Positions 1-14,100 of a stretch of 64,000 nucleotides of DNA are shown piece by piece. Made by a program: the position numbers and the translations under genes. The notes below the pieces were generated by a model. That model did no database searches, was not told the origin of the DNA, and saw nothing but the letters and a program-made list of their open reading frames with translations. This DNA comes from Bryum argenteum (taxonomy: Eukaryota > Streptophyta > Bryopsida > Bryales > Bryaceae), in contig CM073325.1 in assembly GCA_037043015.1 (NCBI GenBank), forward strand, positions 3,102,501-3,166,500, written 5' to 3'. The stretch's first letter is position 1. Every line of letters begins with the position of its first letter.

Positions 1-1174
1 ATGATCCGGTGGAGATGGAGGTTTCGGGGGAGCTAGTGCCCTGGGATTCGGCACTTCAAAAGCACAGCTTCGATTTCGTGAAGGAAATAGCGATGCGGAC
101 CGGGAGCGGAATGTCGACCCGCTCGCTTAGCCGATTGTTGTTCATCGAGCGAGTTGGAACGTACGAGAGTAATGGCCGCTTCAGCATCGACTTGCAACGA
201 GGACAAAAGATCGATAAGGCTCTGCCATCAACTCGATCGAGCTTGGATGTCAGGCTGCGACACTTCTCCTCCGAGAAGTCCAAACGATCCATTCTGGCTC
301 CATGCTTGGTAACTATGCTCCCATCCCATGCATTCCCTATTCAAAAACTTTGGGTTTCGATGGGGAATCATGCATGCTCCCATTCTTGCATTTTCTATGG
401 AAAAAGCTGGGTTTTGATCGGGGAAGATGGGCAACAGCCATTTTTGCAGAGCAATCATAGCAACAATAAGCATGAACTCGATCAACAACGAGCTTCGATG
501 AATAGCTTCACTTCCCGACTGGGTCGTGTAGTCTCCGAGGCTCCCTCCATCGCCAGCCCAATCTATGTTACATGAAGATTGAGCTTGAGGTGCGATTTCT
601 TTCTAACATCCTAGCTTCTTCATATACAGATTTACACCTTGTTTTCTAACTTCTTAGCTTCTTCATGTGCAGATAATATAGCAGTAGTTACGAATGAGAT
701 TCGATTCGCGATCGTTGGAGAACATATGGTAGGAATCATTATACTGTCCGATTCCCTTGTTTGCTTTTCAAGTGCAATCCGTGAAAGAAAACAACGAATC
801 TTGCGCTTCTTGCAGGTCAGAGAAGACTCCTTGAAAGCAGAGATCCACATGGAATTCTTTAGATTGAGAGGAAATGAATAAGTCCTCTGAGAACCCAGTT
901 CATATATGGGGGAGTGGAGATTATAGAGCAAAAGCTGTGAGTATGTTAGCTTGGTGTCGTGAACGCTTTGACTCGGAAATTAGATTTGAAGATGAGTTGT
1001 TTAGTTGTGGCACCCATCATAGTCTCACTCATATACATGAATCATGAAACATTGAAAACATTCAACAACTGTAAAAGAATCATTTTGGCACTTTTTGAGC
1101 ATTTGCTACGTTTGCCTCATTCATGTGTCCCATATTATCATGTTGCTTTTACATTGGATCCTTCATTGAACCCC
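1..1174. other. Unassigned region with one unrecognised open frame
   Basis: I recognise no gene family here. An open frame on the plus strand (9-575, 188 codons) has no motif I know. Its second half reads through a degenerate tandem duplication of about 55 bp (about 314-367 and 372-424), which argues against a conserved protein. A second small duplication, the words around CTTCTTCATATACAG and CTTCTTCATGTGCAG, lies at about 612-670. The frame could be the end of a gene beyond the left edge or chance. Confidence 0.25.
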
Positions 1175-1419
1175 AATTCCGTTAAAATGGTATTATTCCG
1201 GTAAAATGGCACACCTCAACTTTCTGAACTGTAGCTCAAAAACCATGTGATATAACAGAATTTTAAGGAGATATTAGGGAAAATGAGTGACAATGTATAT
1301 AAAGAAGTGATATTACAAAAAAAGTTGTGATATTACAGAATATACCATTTTATATGAGTACAAATGTAAGATCTAGTGTGACAAAATGGCACATGGCATA
1401 GTGCCATTTTAACGGAATT
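1175..1419. mobile_element. MITE-like element, terminal repeat AATTCCGTTAAAATGG
   Basis: The 245-bp segment begins with AATTCCGTTAAAATGG and ends with its reverse complement, about 21 bp of near-perfect terminal inverted repeat. It has no coding capacity. A related shorter copy is at 9858-9992: both carry the AAAATGGCAC word near each end and an inner CTCAACTTTCT segment. The superfamily is not clear, because I see no unambiguous target-site duplication. Confidence 0.6.
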
Positions 1420-1422
1420 AAC

Positions 1423-1758
1423 TGATATTTAACTAATTATGGACTTATTACGAACTTATGGACTTTTTGCAACTAATGAAGAACATTGGTTTTATCGGCG
1501 GCCAGCCGACACATCTCCATATCTGCGACTTTCAAAAGGTCATAACTCACTCAAATTTTGTCCAAATCAAACATATGAGGTGTTTTTTGACATCTATATT
1601 TTCTGTAGATATCAAAAAACACCTCATATGTTTAATTTGGACAAAAATTGACTGAGTTATGACCTTTCAAAGATTACGGGTAGAGTCTCAAGGTTATATC
1701 GGCGGACAGCCGACATTATTTCTGGACAATGAATTTGTCCATAATTAGTTAAATATCA
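1423..1758. repeat. 336-bp foldback (long near-perfect palindrome)
   Basis: The left half from TGATATTTAACTAATTATGG and the right half, read in reverse complement, match along most of their length around a centre near 1590. Conserved blocks include AAGGTCATAACTCA, CATATGAGGTGTTTTTTGA and a GC-rich word containing CGGCGG and CCGACA. A transcript would fold into one long hairpin. It could be a foldback MITE or a small-RNA precursor; the sequence alone does not decide. Confidence 0.7.
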
Positions 1759-3341
1759 TATAATTGGGGTTATTGGTAATTTTCTGAGCTTTCGGTTACT
1801 GTATTTCTAGAATTTCTTCAAAAAAAGAAAATGAAAAAAATAAATTAATGTATTTGAATAGTAACTAAGAGGCTGACCATAGCCAAATCAGCCCAAAACG
1901 GCCTCATGATATTTTAGGTGTTAAAACTCTTCATGCTATGTATACATGACCAAATGATGATGACCATGACCATGACCATGTATGTATGTGTGTTGTTGAG
2001 TGGGAGGTACGTCAACGAGAGTAGGGAGATAGTAATGAGAATCATTTGCAAGCAACTTGTGTGATCTAACTAGTAATTATGCCTTGTATCAGTTGTATGT
2101 GGATATCTAGTGGTCCATATTGAAGCCAAGTAGCTCAAGTTTTATTACCTAAAGATGGCAAAGAGAATCACACTCAAAAGTAGGTCTCTTGATGAGCCCA
2201 GAAGTTGATTGGTAACTAATTCAACATGTTCATGTTTTATCGATTGTCAGCTACATTTAAGTAAGACAAAGATTTTGAGACATTGGTACAATGCTTCCAA
2301 GGCTATTTATGTGGACTTGAAGGGGTATCAAGACCTCGGAAGCATGTAATATATGTATAATGATTGAATATTCTCACTGCTAGCTAACAACCATATACAA
2401 CAACCAAAGTGCTCAAATGTGGTATATATCGTAACAATAATCTTCAATCATATTAACTTTCAAGAATATCATTTGAATCAATTGTTGAATACAAACATGC
2501 ATATGCATACTAAAGTTTACAATATGCATCACCTTCAATTACTTTCAACTTCACTTATTTTAAAATGACCTTCTATCAATGAAAATAGGAAATTACTAAG
2601 AATTGGCCATAGTAAAGCAATCAGGAACTTGAATTTTCTATATATATGGACAATGTATATCAATGTTCAATAAGTATCACGAAGCATAAATGCATAGTTA
2701 TAGCATTGGTCTAAGACCTCTCCAAGGTAGTGAGATTGTTACTTCAATATGATAAATATGTGCTAATCTTTATTGATTGGCAACAAGTTTGATGTGCATG
2801 GAAAGACAATGAAGAAATATCTTTATCCAATGTAGAAGCGTAATATTACAATTTTACAAACACCTATAAATTCTTTTTAAGGGCATACCTTTAAGTATGT
2901 TCCATGAAGAGGAATGAGGCGTGAAAGTTGGGTTCACAATTCTCAAGCACGCGAGAGGCAACAAGATGAACCGATTGAGGTATAATATCTATCCAAAAAT
3001 CAAACATAATCCATCTACATCCAAAAGTCTTGATAATATTCCTACAAAAACAACCACAAATCTTTTGCCTACCTCTGACTATAATTTTTTCAGATTTGGC
3101 TCCTTTTCACCTAGTTCAAATACAAGTCTTTCTCTATAATTTATCACATGTGATAATAATTATGGCAATAATCACCCTAACCTAGTATTGAAAGCTTGAG
3201 TATATGTTCCAAAATTATAGCTTTGTGTGGTGCTCTCTTCTTTATGACTAGTGTGTACAAACTATGGTGAGAACTTAACATTCTATTTAACCTCATTTTG
3301 ATTCTGCTTTGCAGGGTTTCATTCGCTTTGAGAATGTGAAA
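1759..3341. other. AT-rich intergenic sequence, no gene seen
   Basis: No conserved coding segment was found. It holds a short (ATGACC)n tract near 1959-1980 and possibly the upstream part of the aspartic-peptidase-like gene. A first untranslated exon is conceivable because a good acceptor (GCTTTGCAG) lies at about 3306-3314. Confidence 0.3.
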
Positions 3342-6300
3342 ATGGGAGCACTTAGACAACATGTGGCACTTACCGCATTTAGCATTGTTGTTGCACTTAT
3401 TATATGGCAATCCCGACGTCATATACTTATTGATGACTCAAACGCAAAGAATCCTGGCTTTGTGTTGCCATTATATTACCAAGAACACCACTCAAATATT
3501 AGCTATAGCTTGGAAGATACACTTTGGTATGAACATAAAACAACAACACTACATAGAGATCGCAAGCTGGCACGCGGGTCTCCAACTTTTTACCTCAGGC
3601 AAGTGAGCTTTTTCTTTCATCACCATGAAACTTGTGTTAGGGTTATGATCTTCTTGTGTTACTTTTGGCACCATATCGAAAGTTTCTTCATGGATGAGAG
3701 ACTTTTTTTTTTTTCTTTTTCTTTTTTTTTGTTATATCTTGTCAATGAATTTGGAACTTTGAAAAAATTGTCCCATAATTTTATCAAAGGACAAAGAGTC
3801 CAAAAATAAACCTCTTACACTAAAATGCATGTTATTTATTCAATACAAGTGTTGTGTATAAATGCATTATAGGGAATCATGTATGGGTACATATTATGCT
3901 AAAGTGAGATTGGGTGATCGTGGTGAAGAATTTTTCTTCCACATTGATAGTGCAAGTACAACCTCATGGGTATATTGTGACATTCCAAACTACAAGAGAC
4001 AACATTATAATTTGGTGAGTGTGTTATCATTACAAATTAGGTACTCTTTTGATATGGATTATAACTAAAACATTTTTTGAACAATATGGATAGAGCCATA
4101 TTTTATCAAGGAATTGATCCTTGATAAGTATGTTCTTGGTTGTTGGTGTATTAAAATAAGATATTGTAATGATACAATATTTCCATATATTTTATTGATA
4201 CAATGAAAGCAATTATTTTGATTTTGCCTATATTTATGTCAATCATCTTAATCAATACCCTCCACACTAATTGACTACATCCAAAGTCATGGAAGGGTCT
4301 TTTCCGTGTACCAATGGTTGTGAGAAAAGTTTGATAATTTATTTGCTCAATTTATATGGTATATACATAACAAACTCTTTAGCGCATGTAGGGACCTAAT
4401 GGGTTGTTTAAGCCTGCCCCTACTTCAATTGTAGAGTGTACAGAGGCTGCATGCACTAAACTTCCCGATGATGAACGAATCCCGTGTACGCCAGGCTCTG
4501 ATTGCCGATTAAGGATTGAGTATGTGGATAACACTATATACAAGGGTTGCTATATACACAGTAAATTCTCGGTGCAAATGCACAATGGAAACAAAGAGGA
4601 TTTGTTTGGAAATCTCGGGTACAAAACACCTCTATCACGTATATTATTGTTACCGCATATTTTAGGGAAAGACGACTTTAACTAAACCCCCTAAACATGT
4701 CAAATCAAATGCGAGAGCACCTAGTCTTATATAATACTAAGAGTAAGTGTTAATAGGCATTTTAATTGTTCTTCGCTGTATCTAAAATCTTGAATAGATG
4801 AAATGTTTGTCAGGTTGAGACTTTCAGTATTCTTTTTGGAATGGTTCTCATATGAGTGTCTTATTTTTGTGAAAAGATTCAAGTTCCAACATATTTGCGT
4901 ATATTGCTTATATTTTGAGTGTATGAGATGTTTGAAGATATAAATTTCTTAGGTGTATGAGTATATGATTCAATCTAGGTTTTACCATTTCCAGATGTAT
5001 AACTAAAGAATCAAGTAACAACGCCGCATTCTATTTTGCAAAGACAGATGGCTGCCTTGCTATGGGTAATTTTGACAACACTCTTTTTCACCAATGGGCA
5101 ATGACAATAGATAAAACAGGCAAGGATGCCATATACGGTATTTGTTTAGGAGAACCACCGCAATTAACATTAGGAAAAAGACCACAACAACAAAGTACAA
5201 TACCTCCAGTGTTACCAACGGGTTTTATATTTATGGGAAAAGAAATTGCACAAAGATTCGACCGGGGTTTTCCGAGTTCTTCACCTTGGATGAATGTACT
5301 ACCTCCTAAATTGTGCGCTATCGAATAAATGTATATCTTAAAAATCTTTGCTTTCTCGACAAAGATATTACGGTACTTTCATATGCCTAATGTAACTTCC
5401 ACTAGATAAACTTATGATGATTTCAAAAATATGATGAAGTTATATCAAGAAGGTAGCAATTTGACATAGAGGTCTTAAACAATGTAAAGTGTTTCTTAAT
5501 ATGCTCAGTGAAGATGAATGTAATTGGAAGCTGTGTTTTCTTGGCATCCTTTTTGAGAATACCAATATCAAGCAACAAGTGGGTCCTTCTACCTGTGAAC
5601 AACAAATTTTATTTGACACGGGTACTATGTGGTCATACTTGCCAAGCACACATCGCGAGGAATTACTCAAGTTGGTGAGTATCTATTTAGGTGATATAAC
5701 ACTCCTATTTAACAACCAATATTCCAGTCAAGTAGTTGAATTTATCCCTCTTTTGACAAGAATTCTACATATGAGTGAATTTGGGTTTTGCAATTTGCAT
5801 CTAGCTTGAAATCAGGGCTATTCTATGGGATGTGAGAAGATGACACCGCTTTAAACACTTCAATAGTCCTATTCAAGCGTGAGAACTAGGAGCTCAAAGC
5901 TAAGGACCCAACGAAGGTCAACATGCCTTTTTGTAAGTCTATTCAGTACCGAAGTTTAATTTTGGTACTGAATAGTTATTGAGTACAACATAGGAGAGAT
6001 GCAACATGACCACTCACTTGTGAAAAGACATGACCATTGTTGGATTTTTAGTGATTTCAAGGCACAGATCACCTTTCAATGAGTGTATCTCAAATTTTTT
6101 GACATAATTGAAATTCAGTAAGCGGCTACCATCCTCCTGTCAAATTTCCCAAAGCCCCCTCCTCATAAGTGAAATGCCAGATTCTCTTGGTCCAAAATTG
6201 GTCGTCCTCCTTCAACTACTTGATTAAAATGTTGGTTGTAAAAATTTCCAAGAAAGTTAAATGTTGTTGCTAAATTCGTGCTCATCTAAGAAATTTTGTC

Positions 6301-7744
6301 ATTTAGTTTTTAGAGGTATACACTATACTTGGAAACTTGGAATTCATAGATTGTTGATTTTCAATGATAAACAAGAAGCATAGTGAAATACAGAACTACA
6401 CAATTAAATACACCCTAGAAGCTACTTGTATGATCATGTTACTTAAAACCAATTAACACTTTATTTACATATTTTTAGTCACAAAATTTATGAAGAAGGA
6501 AGAAAATCACCAATTAAGCAAGATATACAGGTTGAAAAAAGCGTAACTAAAAATACAATAAAATGAAGACAATATGGACTTGGTTCGTGTGCATGCATTT
6601 GTCATTGTGGTCAACTTTCTCAAATTTATCTAAGCATTCACTTGCACGCAAGGTGCAGATAGATTCATATGCAATTTCAAAAAGATACCAGCCTTGGCGT
6701 TTGAGAGCAACAAAAACTACAACCCCAGAATGTTGGCAACGTAGTGTAAGAAGCATCATGCAAGCTTGTGATTTTTAGACTTCTCAATTTTTCCTTACAT
6801 ATACTTATTCAAATATTGATATGCTACGATAGGCTATTTGCATATTGTTTGAATTTTGTTCATTTTCAAATTTAACAACCCAAGACATTACATAATTGTC
6901 ACTTCAAAAAGTACCATGATGATACACTATTTATTTTTGCGAATGTAGATATACCCATGTCTCTTGAACTTATCCAATCTTTGCACCATCATCCCTCCAA
7001 CATTTATCACCCTTATTGTCCTTTATAATAGTGCTCCCTCTTGTGAGCATTTTAAGCCTTTAGGGCATCCAAAACAAGTCAATTATAATATACAATCAGC
7101 TTCGTGGTGAGAATGTTGTTTCAACACTTGTACAAACTTTTCGCATTTATGCATAATAACCACGTGATTAGCTTTGAATGCATTTAAAGTAGATTCTAAC
7201 TCTAACCACTTTCCCATTTACCAAGAGATTAGCTTTTAAACTGATTTTTTCTTGTAAATCAACTCATAAAAGTGAAAGCATTTGATAATATCTCTTCATT
7301 CTTTAATATAACTTTAGCTTAAGTTTGACTCTTATGCAACGTATGAAATTTGATGTAATTGCAGTCTCCTCGACCATTAGTTACAGATTTTCCGGATATC
7401 ACTTTAGTTTTGGGAGAAGAACCTACTCAGTCTAGACAAAGACAAGTTGCACATCTGCATCTTTCATCAAAAAACTATCTAGCTTATGAGGTAAGAATTT
7501 ATGCGGCAAAATATATAACTTAATTATAATGACTTTGGAGTGTTTGTAATACCAAAAATTCTATTATATGACGTCTTCTTTTTATTGTAGGTAATATAGC
7601 ATCACTTACTCACTCTCTTTATTTTAAACCTAATATAGAAAATAAAATAATAAAATCCTATGTCTGCCTTTATGAAGAATCAAAAAACGGTTATATGTGC
7701 ATTATTTGACGAAGCCGATTACACAGATCATAGTCTCCTTGGAT
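3342..7744 (+). CDS. A1 (pepsin-like) aspartic peptidase homologue, probably degenerate
   Basis: Plant-type A1 aspartic peptidase in pieces. Proposed exons: 3342-3602 (signal-anchor-like hydrophobic stretch, then FVLPLYYQ), 3873-4014 (GTYYAKVRLGD, then IDSASTTSWVYCD), 4392-4618 (FKPAPTSIVEC, IEYVDNT), 4995 to about 5310 (TDGCLAMGN, GFIFMGK), about 5470-5675 (ILFDTGTMWSYLP), 6659-6745 (PECWQR), 7365-7490 (FPDITLVLGE, SSKNYLAYE) and 7678-7744 (KTVICALFDEAD, HSLLG). Most junctions keep phase, for example GG joined to A gives a Gly codon at 4618/4995. The second catalytic motif is a normal DTGT. The first reads DSAS where the family has DTGS, so the aspartate is kept but the glycine is lost. The 3602/3873 junction does not keep phase as drawn. 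I cannot find the usual last exon with the VYD-type strand, so the protein may end early. It is either a diverged gene or a young pseudogene. Confidence 0.6.
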
Positions 7745-9175
7745 GTAAGTACTCATGCTCTTCAAGAATAATTTTTAGATACTTAGTTGTAGTAATTGCA
7801 AGCTTGATATTTGAAATCTATATCTATATACTATACACTACTGTAAATTACGTATATTAACTTGCAAAAAGTCAAATTTAGAGATTTACTTCATTACATA
7901 TCTAACTTCAAAATTTGTTTTAAAAAAGGAACCACAATGGCCTTGTTAGATTATATTAGATGTTTAGAGGACTAGATTTACCCTTAGTTTAGTGCGCAAT
8001 GAACACCAACCATTGCTAAAGTGCGGGGGTTACTTTTCTCCTGACTAGAAGTAGATTCCTTTTCACTCTTCATGTTACAGTGCATATCAAATTGCAGTAA
8101 ACCAAGTGTGAAAGTGAGCATGAAAACTTGCCACTTTCAAGCTACCCCAATGCAAGATTTTATGCAAACGAGCACAGTTTCTACCAGATTTTTTCTACTT
8201 AGAGGGTTGAGAAGTTGAGTATTTTTTCTACAATGAAGTAGTATCCCTTGCTCCACATCACTTATATGGAATTTCAACTTAGAGGGTTGAGAAGTTGAGT
8301 ATTTTTTCTACAAAGAAGTAGTATCCCTTGCTCCACATCACTTATATGGAATTTCAGACGTGTAAAGTAGACCTCAACTAATATAGTGTTACTAGTGTAC
8401 TCACAAAGTGCTTGTTTTACAGCTTACTTAATGAGGGGGCATCTTTTCATATTTGATCATCATCATCAAAGAATGCAATGGAAACCCCATACATGTAAGT
8501 ACTTGTAAAGAATGCCATACTTGTAAGTAAGATTGCATTGAAAGTAAGATTGCATTGAAAGTAAGATTGCATTGATCAAAGTAAAAACAATTGGTGCAAA
8601 CTTCCTCTTGATTAGACTTGTACATAGTACATGATTCAAGCAACTCCAAGGAGATAACTATAGGCATAACAATTCACATCTACAAACTCAACGAAAGTCA
8701 TTCTATGTTGTACACCACATGCATTACACCCAAATATCAAGGTAGGTGTGTTTAGAAGCAATCACGTTTCCAAAAACAAAGCCAAGGGTTGAGATCCAAC
8801 AAATTTACTCCGCAGTAAATATGATTTCCTATGCACACAAATATTACACCTACCTTAATTATAAGTAGGGTGTGAAGGATTCTAGTGTACATAAAATAAT
8901 ATGACAAAACTCAACCATAACATAAAAAAGAAGAATCCCCTAAAGTGCCATAGTGTGAACTAGAATACTAAGATCTAGCTTATAAGATCATACAACCAAT
9001 CACTCCAAATGCAAAATGGCACATGCACCATCACCCATTCTCAACAATCATACAAGGAGGGACGAGAAATATCATAAAATGAGAAAATCCTATAATGCAG
9101 CAAAAACAAGCACCTAAAATGCTAACATTAGACACATGAAAGCACAACCGATCAGTCAAAGAACCCCAATCCAGC
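7745..9175. other. Intergenic sequence with local duplications
   Basis: No gene was recognised. It contains the 80-bp tandem duplication listed separately and, at about 8519-8580, three close copies of an 18-bp word (GTAAGATTGCATTGAAA). If the aspartic-peptidase-like gene continues, an acceptor at about 8080 would add only six codons before a stop. Confidence 0.3.
8197..8356. repeat. 80-bp tandem duplication, two copies
   Basis: Units 8197-8276 and 8277-8356 both begin ACTTAGAGGGTTGAGAAG and end TATATGGAATTTCA. They differ at one position that I can see (T in the first copy, A in the second, after TTTTCTACAA). Such near identity points to a recent duplication. Confidence 0.9.
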
Positions 9176-9855
9176 TTAACCCTTAAACGTCCAGCTATAC
9201 GGATTGGGGCAGCCCAAAATTGGATCACGACATCTTTTGGACTTGGGCATCATAAATGATCCAATCAATGATGAGCTTGCAACCTCCTATAAGGTTATGT
9301 ACAACCCCTACCTACCTACCACAATCCTTTCAAAGCACAAAATCACTCATACAAATTGTGATTTGAATTCTAAAATTTCACTTTTTGAATGCATCACAAG
9401 AAGGTGACCAGTTTAACATCAAAGTTTAAGTGAAAAGTTGAGTACATTGAGAGCTACAGAGGAGATTCTGTTGGAAACGGCCCCCTCAGGGCCGCTCATA
9501 GGCATTAACCCTTAAACGCCCAAGCAAGCCCGAGGGGCTTGATTCCAACGGAATCTCCTCCGTAGCTCTCACTGTACTCAACTTTTCACTTAGTCACCTT
9601 CTTGTGATGCATTCAAAAAGTGAAATTTTACAATTCAAATCACAATTTGTATGAGTGATTTTGTACTTTGAAAGGATTGTGGTGGGTAGGTTGGGGTGGT
9701 ACATAACCTTGTAGGAGGTTGTAAGCTCATCATTGATTAGTTCATTCATGATGCCCAAGTTCAATAAGTGCACTATTCATGATGCCCAAGTCCAAAAGAT
9801 GCTGTGATCCAATTTTGGGCTGCCCATTTCAGACCCCATGGGCGTTTAGGGTTAA
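9176..9855. mobile_element. Head-to-head pair of TTAA-bounded MITEs
   Basis: Two copies of one non-coding element lie in opposite orientation and share a central TTAA: 9176-9508 (forward) and 9505-9855 (reverse). Each starts TTAACCCTTAAACG or a close variant. The reverse copy also ends in the matching inverted repeat; the 3' end of the forward copy differs. Both carry the family words AAAATTGGATCAC, TTGGACTTGGGCATCAT, ATGATGAGCTTGCAACCTCC and AAGTGAAAAGTTGAGTA. Together they form an inverted repeat of about 680 bp. Confidence 0.8.
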
Positions 9856-9857
9856 GC

Positions 9858-9992
9858 TAAAATGGCACTCCTCAACTTTCTAAACTACAGTCTAAATAAA
9901 AGAAAGTGTGATACTCCTGAATACACCATTGTGTAGACATGCAAATGCAAGTTTCACCATGACAAAATGGCACATGGAATAGTGCCATTTTG
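9858..9992. mobile_element. Short copy of the AAAATGGCAC-ended MITE
   Basis: It starts TAAAATGGCACTCCTCAAC and ends ATAGTGCCATTTT, like the ends and inner part of 1175-1419, but is about 110 bp shorter. It directly abuts the TTAA element pair. Confidence 0.55.
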
Positions 9993-10568
9993 ATTCGAGA
10001 AATCTACAATATAAGATGCTAGAACTATCTTATACAAATTGGAGCATCGTCGACAAGTTGTGGGCAATCAATCAAGCAAGCAATCAATCAATTCTCTACC
10101 AAACTTAAGTACATATAGCATCCTACTTTCGAGCTTCAGTGCTTGAAGAAAGTAATATATTTCTTTGAACATATGTCCCTCTATTCAATCCAACCTGAGA
10201 ACGTCTGGCATCCTGCTTTTGAAATCCAAAGGTTAAAGAAAGAAATTATTTATCCCCCTCTATTCAGTTGAGTTCAGTGAATTTGAGTCAACCTGATGTA
10301 GTGGACTAACCCAACGACAGAAGGAGTAACAAGATATGTAATTTCCAAAAATTAGGGACGCCATACTGACTTGGCAGCAGAAATCTTGAACACAGTTCAG
10401 GGTTAATGGCTTAAACCCTAACAGTGAAATCAATGACAAACGAATACGCTTTAAAAGCAGTCAAACCAACAATACAGCCCAGAAGCAAAGCAGATTAAAG
10501 ACTCGGAAGTCGCAGCATTAATTTAACAAAGTGACTACAAGGTTGCTACTTCTACTAGAACTACTACT

Positions 10569-11722
10569 CTAAACCATGTGACGGAGAAGGAAATTAATCA
10601 TGTCCTCCCTGTTGCCAGCGTCGCCAGATTCATTGTACTGCTTCCGCTTCTCGGTGAGACCACCGACAGGAGCGCTCAGCTTGAAGGGCCACAAGAAGTT
10701 ATTGGCCTCCTTAAAGTGTGGACCAACTGTATAAATCTCGTGAACAAGATCTTCCATACAGATTATGCCGAACTGGCCAAGAGCCTTCTCAATCACACTG
10801 TTGTCCGTCAATGGAATCCGGTCCTTCTTGCCGACCTTAGCGTGCCCGCGCTTGTAGATCAACTCCTTGACACTCTTCAAATTCGGATACCTGTGACAGA
10901 AGAGTTTTAGCAGATAATCCTATTTGTGTCTAGAAAGGAAAGATTGAGAGGAGCCAAACGTACCCGTAAGTAACATACGGCTCAACCTTGCGCAACATGT
11001 TCATCGTCGCCTCATTCACTTTCATAAACACTCCGTTAAATATTTGCTTCAATCTCAACAGCTGCATGATCTTCCTCGTCCTCGGGTGCATGTCATTGAT
11101 ACTGCATCAGCGAAATTTTCAAACGCTTAAGGAATACGTAAAAGCGCAGCACATACATCGTGCATAGAAGTCGATCGTAACTTACTTTTCTCCTCAATGT
11201 AGATAACTAACCCCCAGATACAAGCGCGTAAGAATAAGAAAAAGCGCCTTTCAAGACAACATCGTGCACAACAGTCGATCCTAACCTATTGCCTTTCGCG
11301 GTTTAAAAAAACTTACCCTCGGATACGAACAACAAACATGAGCTTCGCCTCAGGCTCCACATAGAATTTGCTTTTCGCCTTGGCTTCCCTCTTCAACCGC
11401 AACAAATCGGCCTCCTACACCGACAAACCCCCTCTAAAATCAGGCTCGAACCCTTATTTGGCGAAAATTCAGAAATTTGTTCGCAGAGTAAGAAACTCAC
11501 CTGGCCACGATACTCCCGAATGTACTGTTCGGCGCGCTTAAAAATGACTGTGCGAGTCTTCGAATTCTTGCCCTTGGCGGACTCCAATTGCTCCTTTCGG
11601 TTGATCGCCCATTGTTCGTCGCGCTTGCGCTTCTTGAGCAGAGTCTCCGGCACCGTCTTCATGGCCGGCGCCTCTGCCGCTGCGGCAGCGGCAGCGGGTG
11701 CATCGTTCTCGACCACCTCCAT
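10569..11722 (-). CDS. RPL7: 60S ribosomal protein L7 (uL30)
   Basis: Structural protein of the cytosolic 60S subunit (uL30 family). Four exons on the minus strand: 11722-11501, 11414 to about 11316, 11101-10964 and 10890-10569. They close in frame and give about 259 residues, slightly longer than the 240-250 usual in plants. Recognisable family segments in order are [117 protein letters not shown] and GDAGNRED. The start at 11722 is the first ATG in the frame; an Ala-rich tail (seven alanines in a row) precedes the conserved part. The second intron contains an imperfect direct repeat of about 105 bp. The gene is divergent from ubiquitin-L40. Confidence 0.95.
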
Positions 11723-12929
<1,207 letters not shown>

Positions 12930-14100
12930 AGGGTTAAATTTTTGCGTTCTTGCTTAGTTGTACTGAGGTTGTGTAAGTTCTTACACATTTTTTGGTGTGG
13001 AAGAAAAGATAGTACAATGTGGATTTTCTGCTATATACCAGGACTTAATTTCTCTCAACACAACCACATTGCTGGGATTTTCGCCTCTGAGTTCTCTGTC
13101 TCCTTGCGCGCCAGGAGATTTGCTCCGGGTACCCATATCTGCTTGACCAATGTCACCTTAGGGCATGCTACGTCGGGCATGGTTGATTTCTCGGCGAATT
13201 TGTGAGTCTTTTATATGTCTTCAGAAGTATTGTAACTTGCCACGCTTGATGCCCTACATGCGAAGTCGTCGTTTTCATGTCTGCTTGTATCGTTACGGTT
13301 CTCAATGTATCGGATGGTGCTCAAGCAAATCTCTTTCCGGAATTTCTCGTTGCGTGTTAGTGACAAAATCGTAGTGCTATTCATGAGCAAGTCGAAATTA
13401 ACATATCAATCGGTCATTCGGTGTATACTTGATGTCCCGTATGCGAAGTGGTCATTTCAATGTTTGTTTACATTGCAAAGCTGTTAAATTGACAATTTCA
13501 TGTATGATGAAGCGCAACGTTGCATGTTAGTGAGTGTTATCCACCGATTCCACTTATCAGTTGGGCATTGGCTGTACGGGAATTGGATTCCGACTTGGAA
13601 TGTGACATCAGGCTTAGAATCTGGACAAGACAGGTCATCCTTTCATTCTTTCTGGGAATCACTTTCTTCCAAGCAGGCCCGAAGGGAGACGGAAGGGTAA
13701 ATTCAAATAAGATCACAAACGCTTTCGTAAGATACTTAGCGCTGTCTTCGAACTGTCCGCACCTTGCATCGTCTGGCACCTTCATTACCATAGTTGCCCT
13801 CCGAAGAGGCGAGGTTGTCGGTGGCTTATCAACTCCCTATGCATAATTCTCATCGATTTCAGGCTTTTGCATGAAGAAAGATTAAGCTTCGTTGTGGTAT
13901 TTTAAGGTGCGAATATGGAAGATTCTGACTTATACTCTCGACCAAAGGTGCGGATATTGGAACCAGCTCTGAGATCTTTGTCAGATTACTTGATTTGAAG
14001 CCGAATGATTTGAAGCCGAATGATTCTGGCATTGAATTAGGGAACCATAACAACTCTGGTTGAAACTGAAATCGACGAGGTACAGTAGCGTTCTTGGACG
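12930..14100. other. 3' region and spacer, no gene seen
   Basis: It follows the L40 stop and precedes the methyltransferase start. Several open frames occur (one at about 13520-13846), but none shows family motifs or splice-supported extension. It probably contains the L40 3' UTR and the methyltransferase promoter. Confidence 0.3.

Noticed and set aside
13520..13846. 108-codon open frame downstream of the L40 gene
   Set aside because: It has no recognised motif, no splice-supported continuation and lies in the expected 3' region; probably chance.
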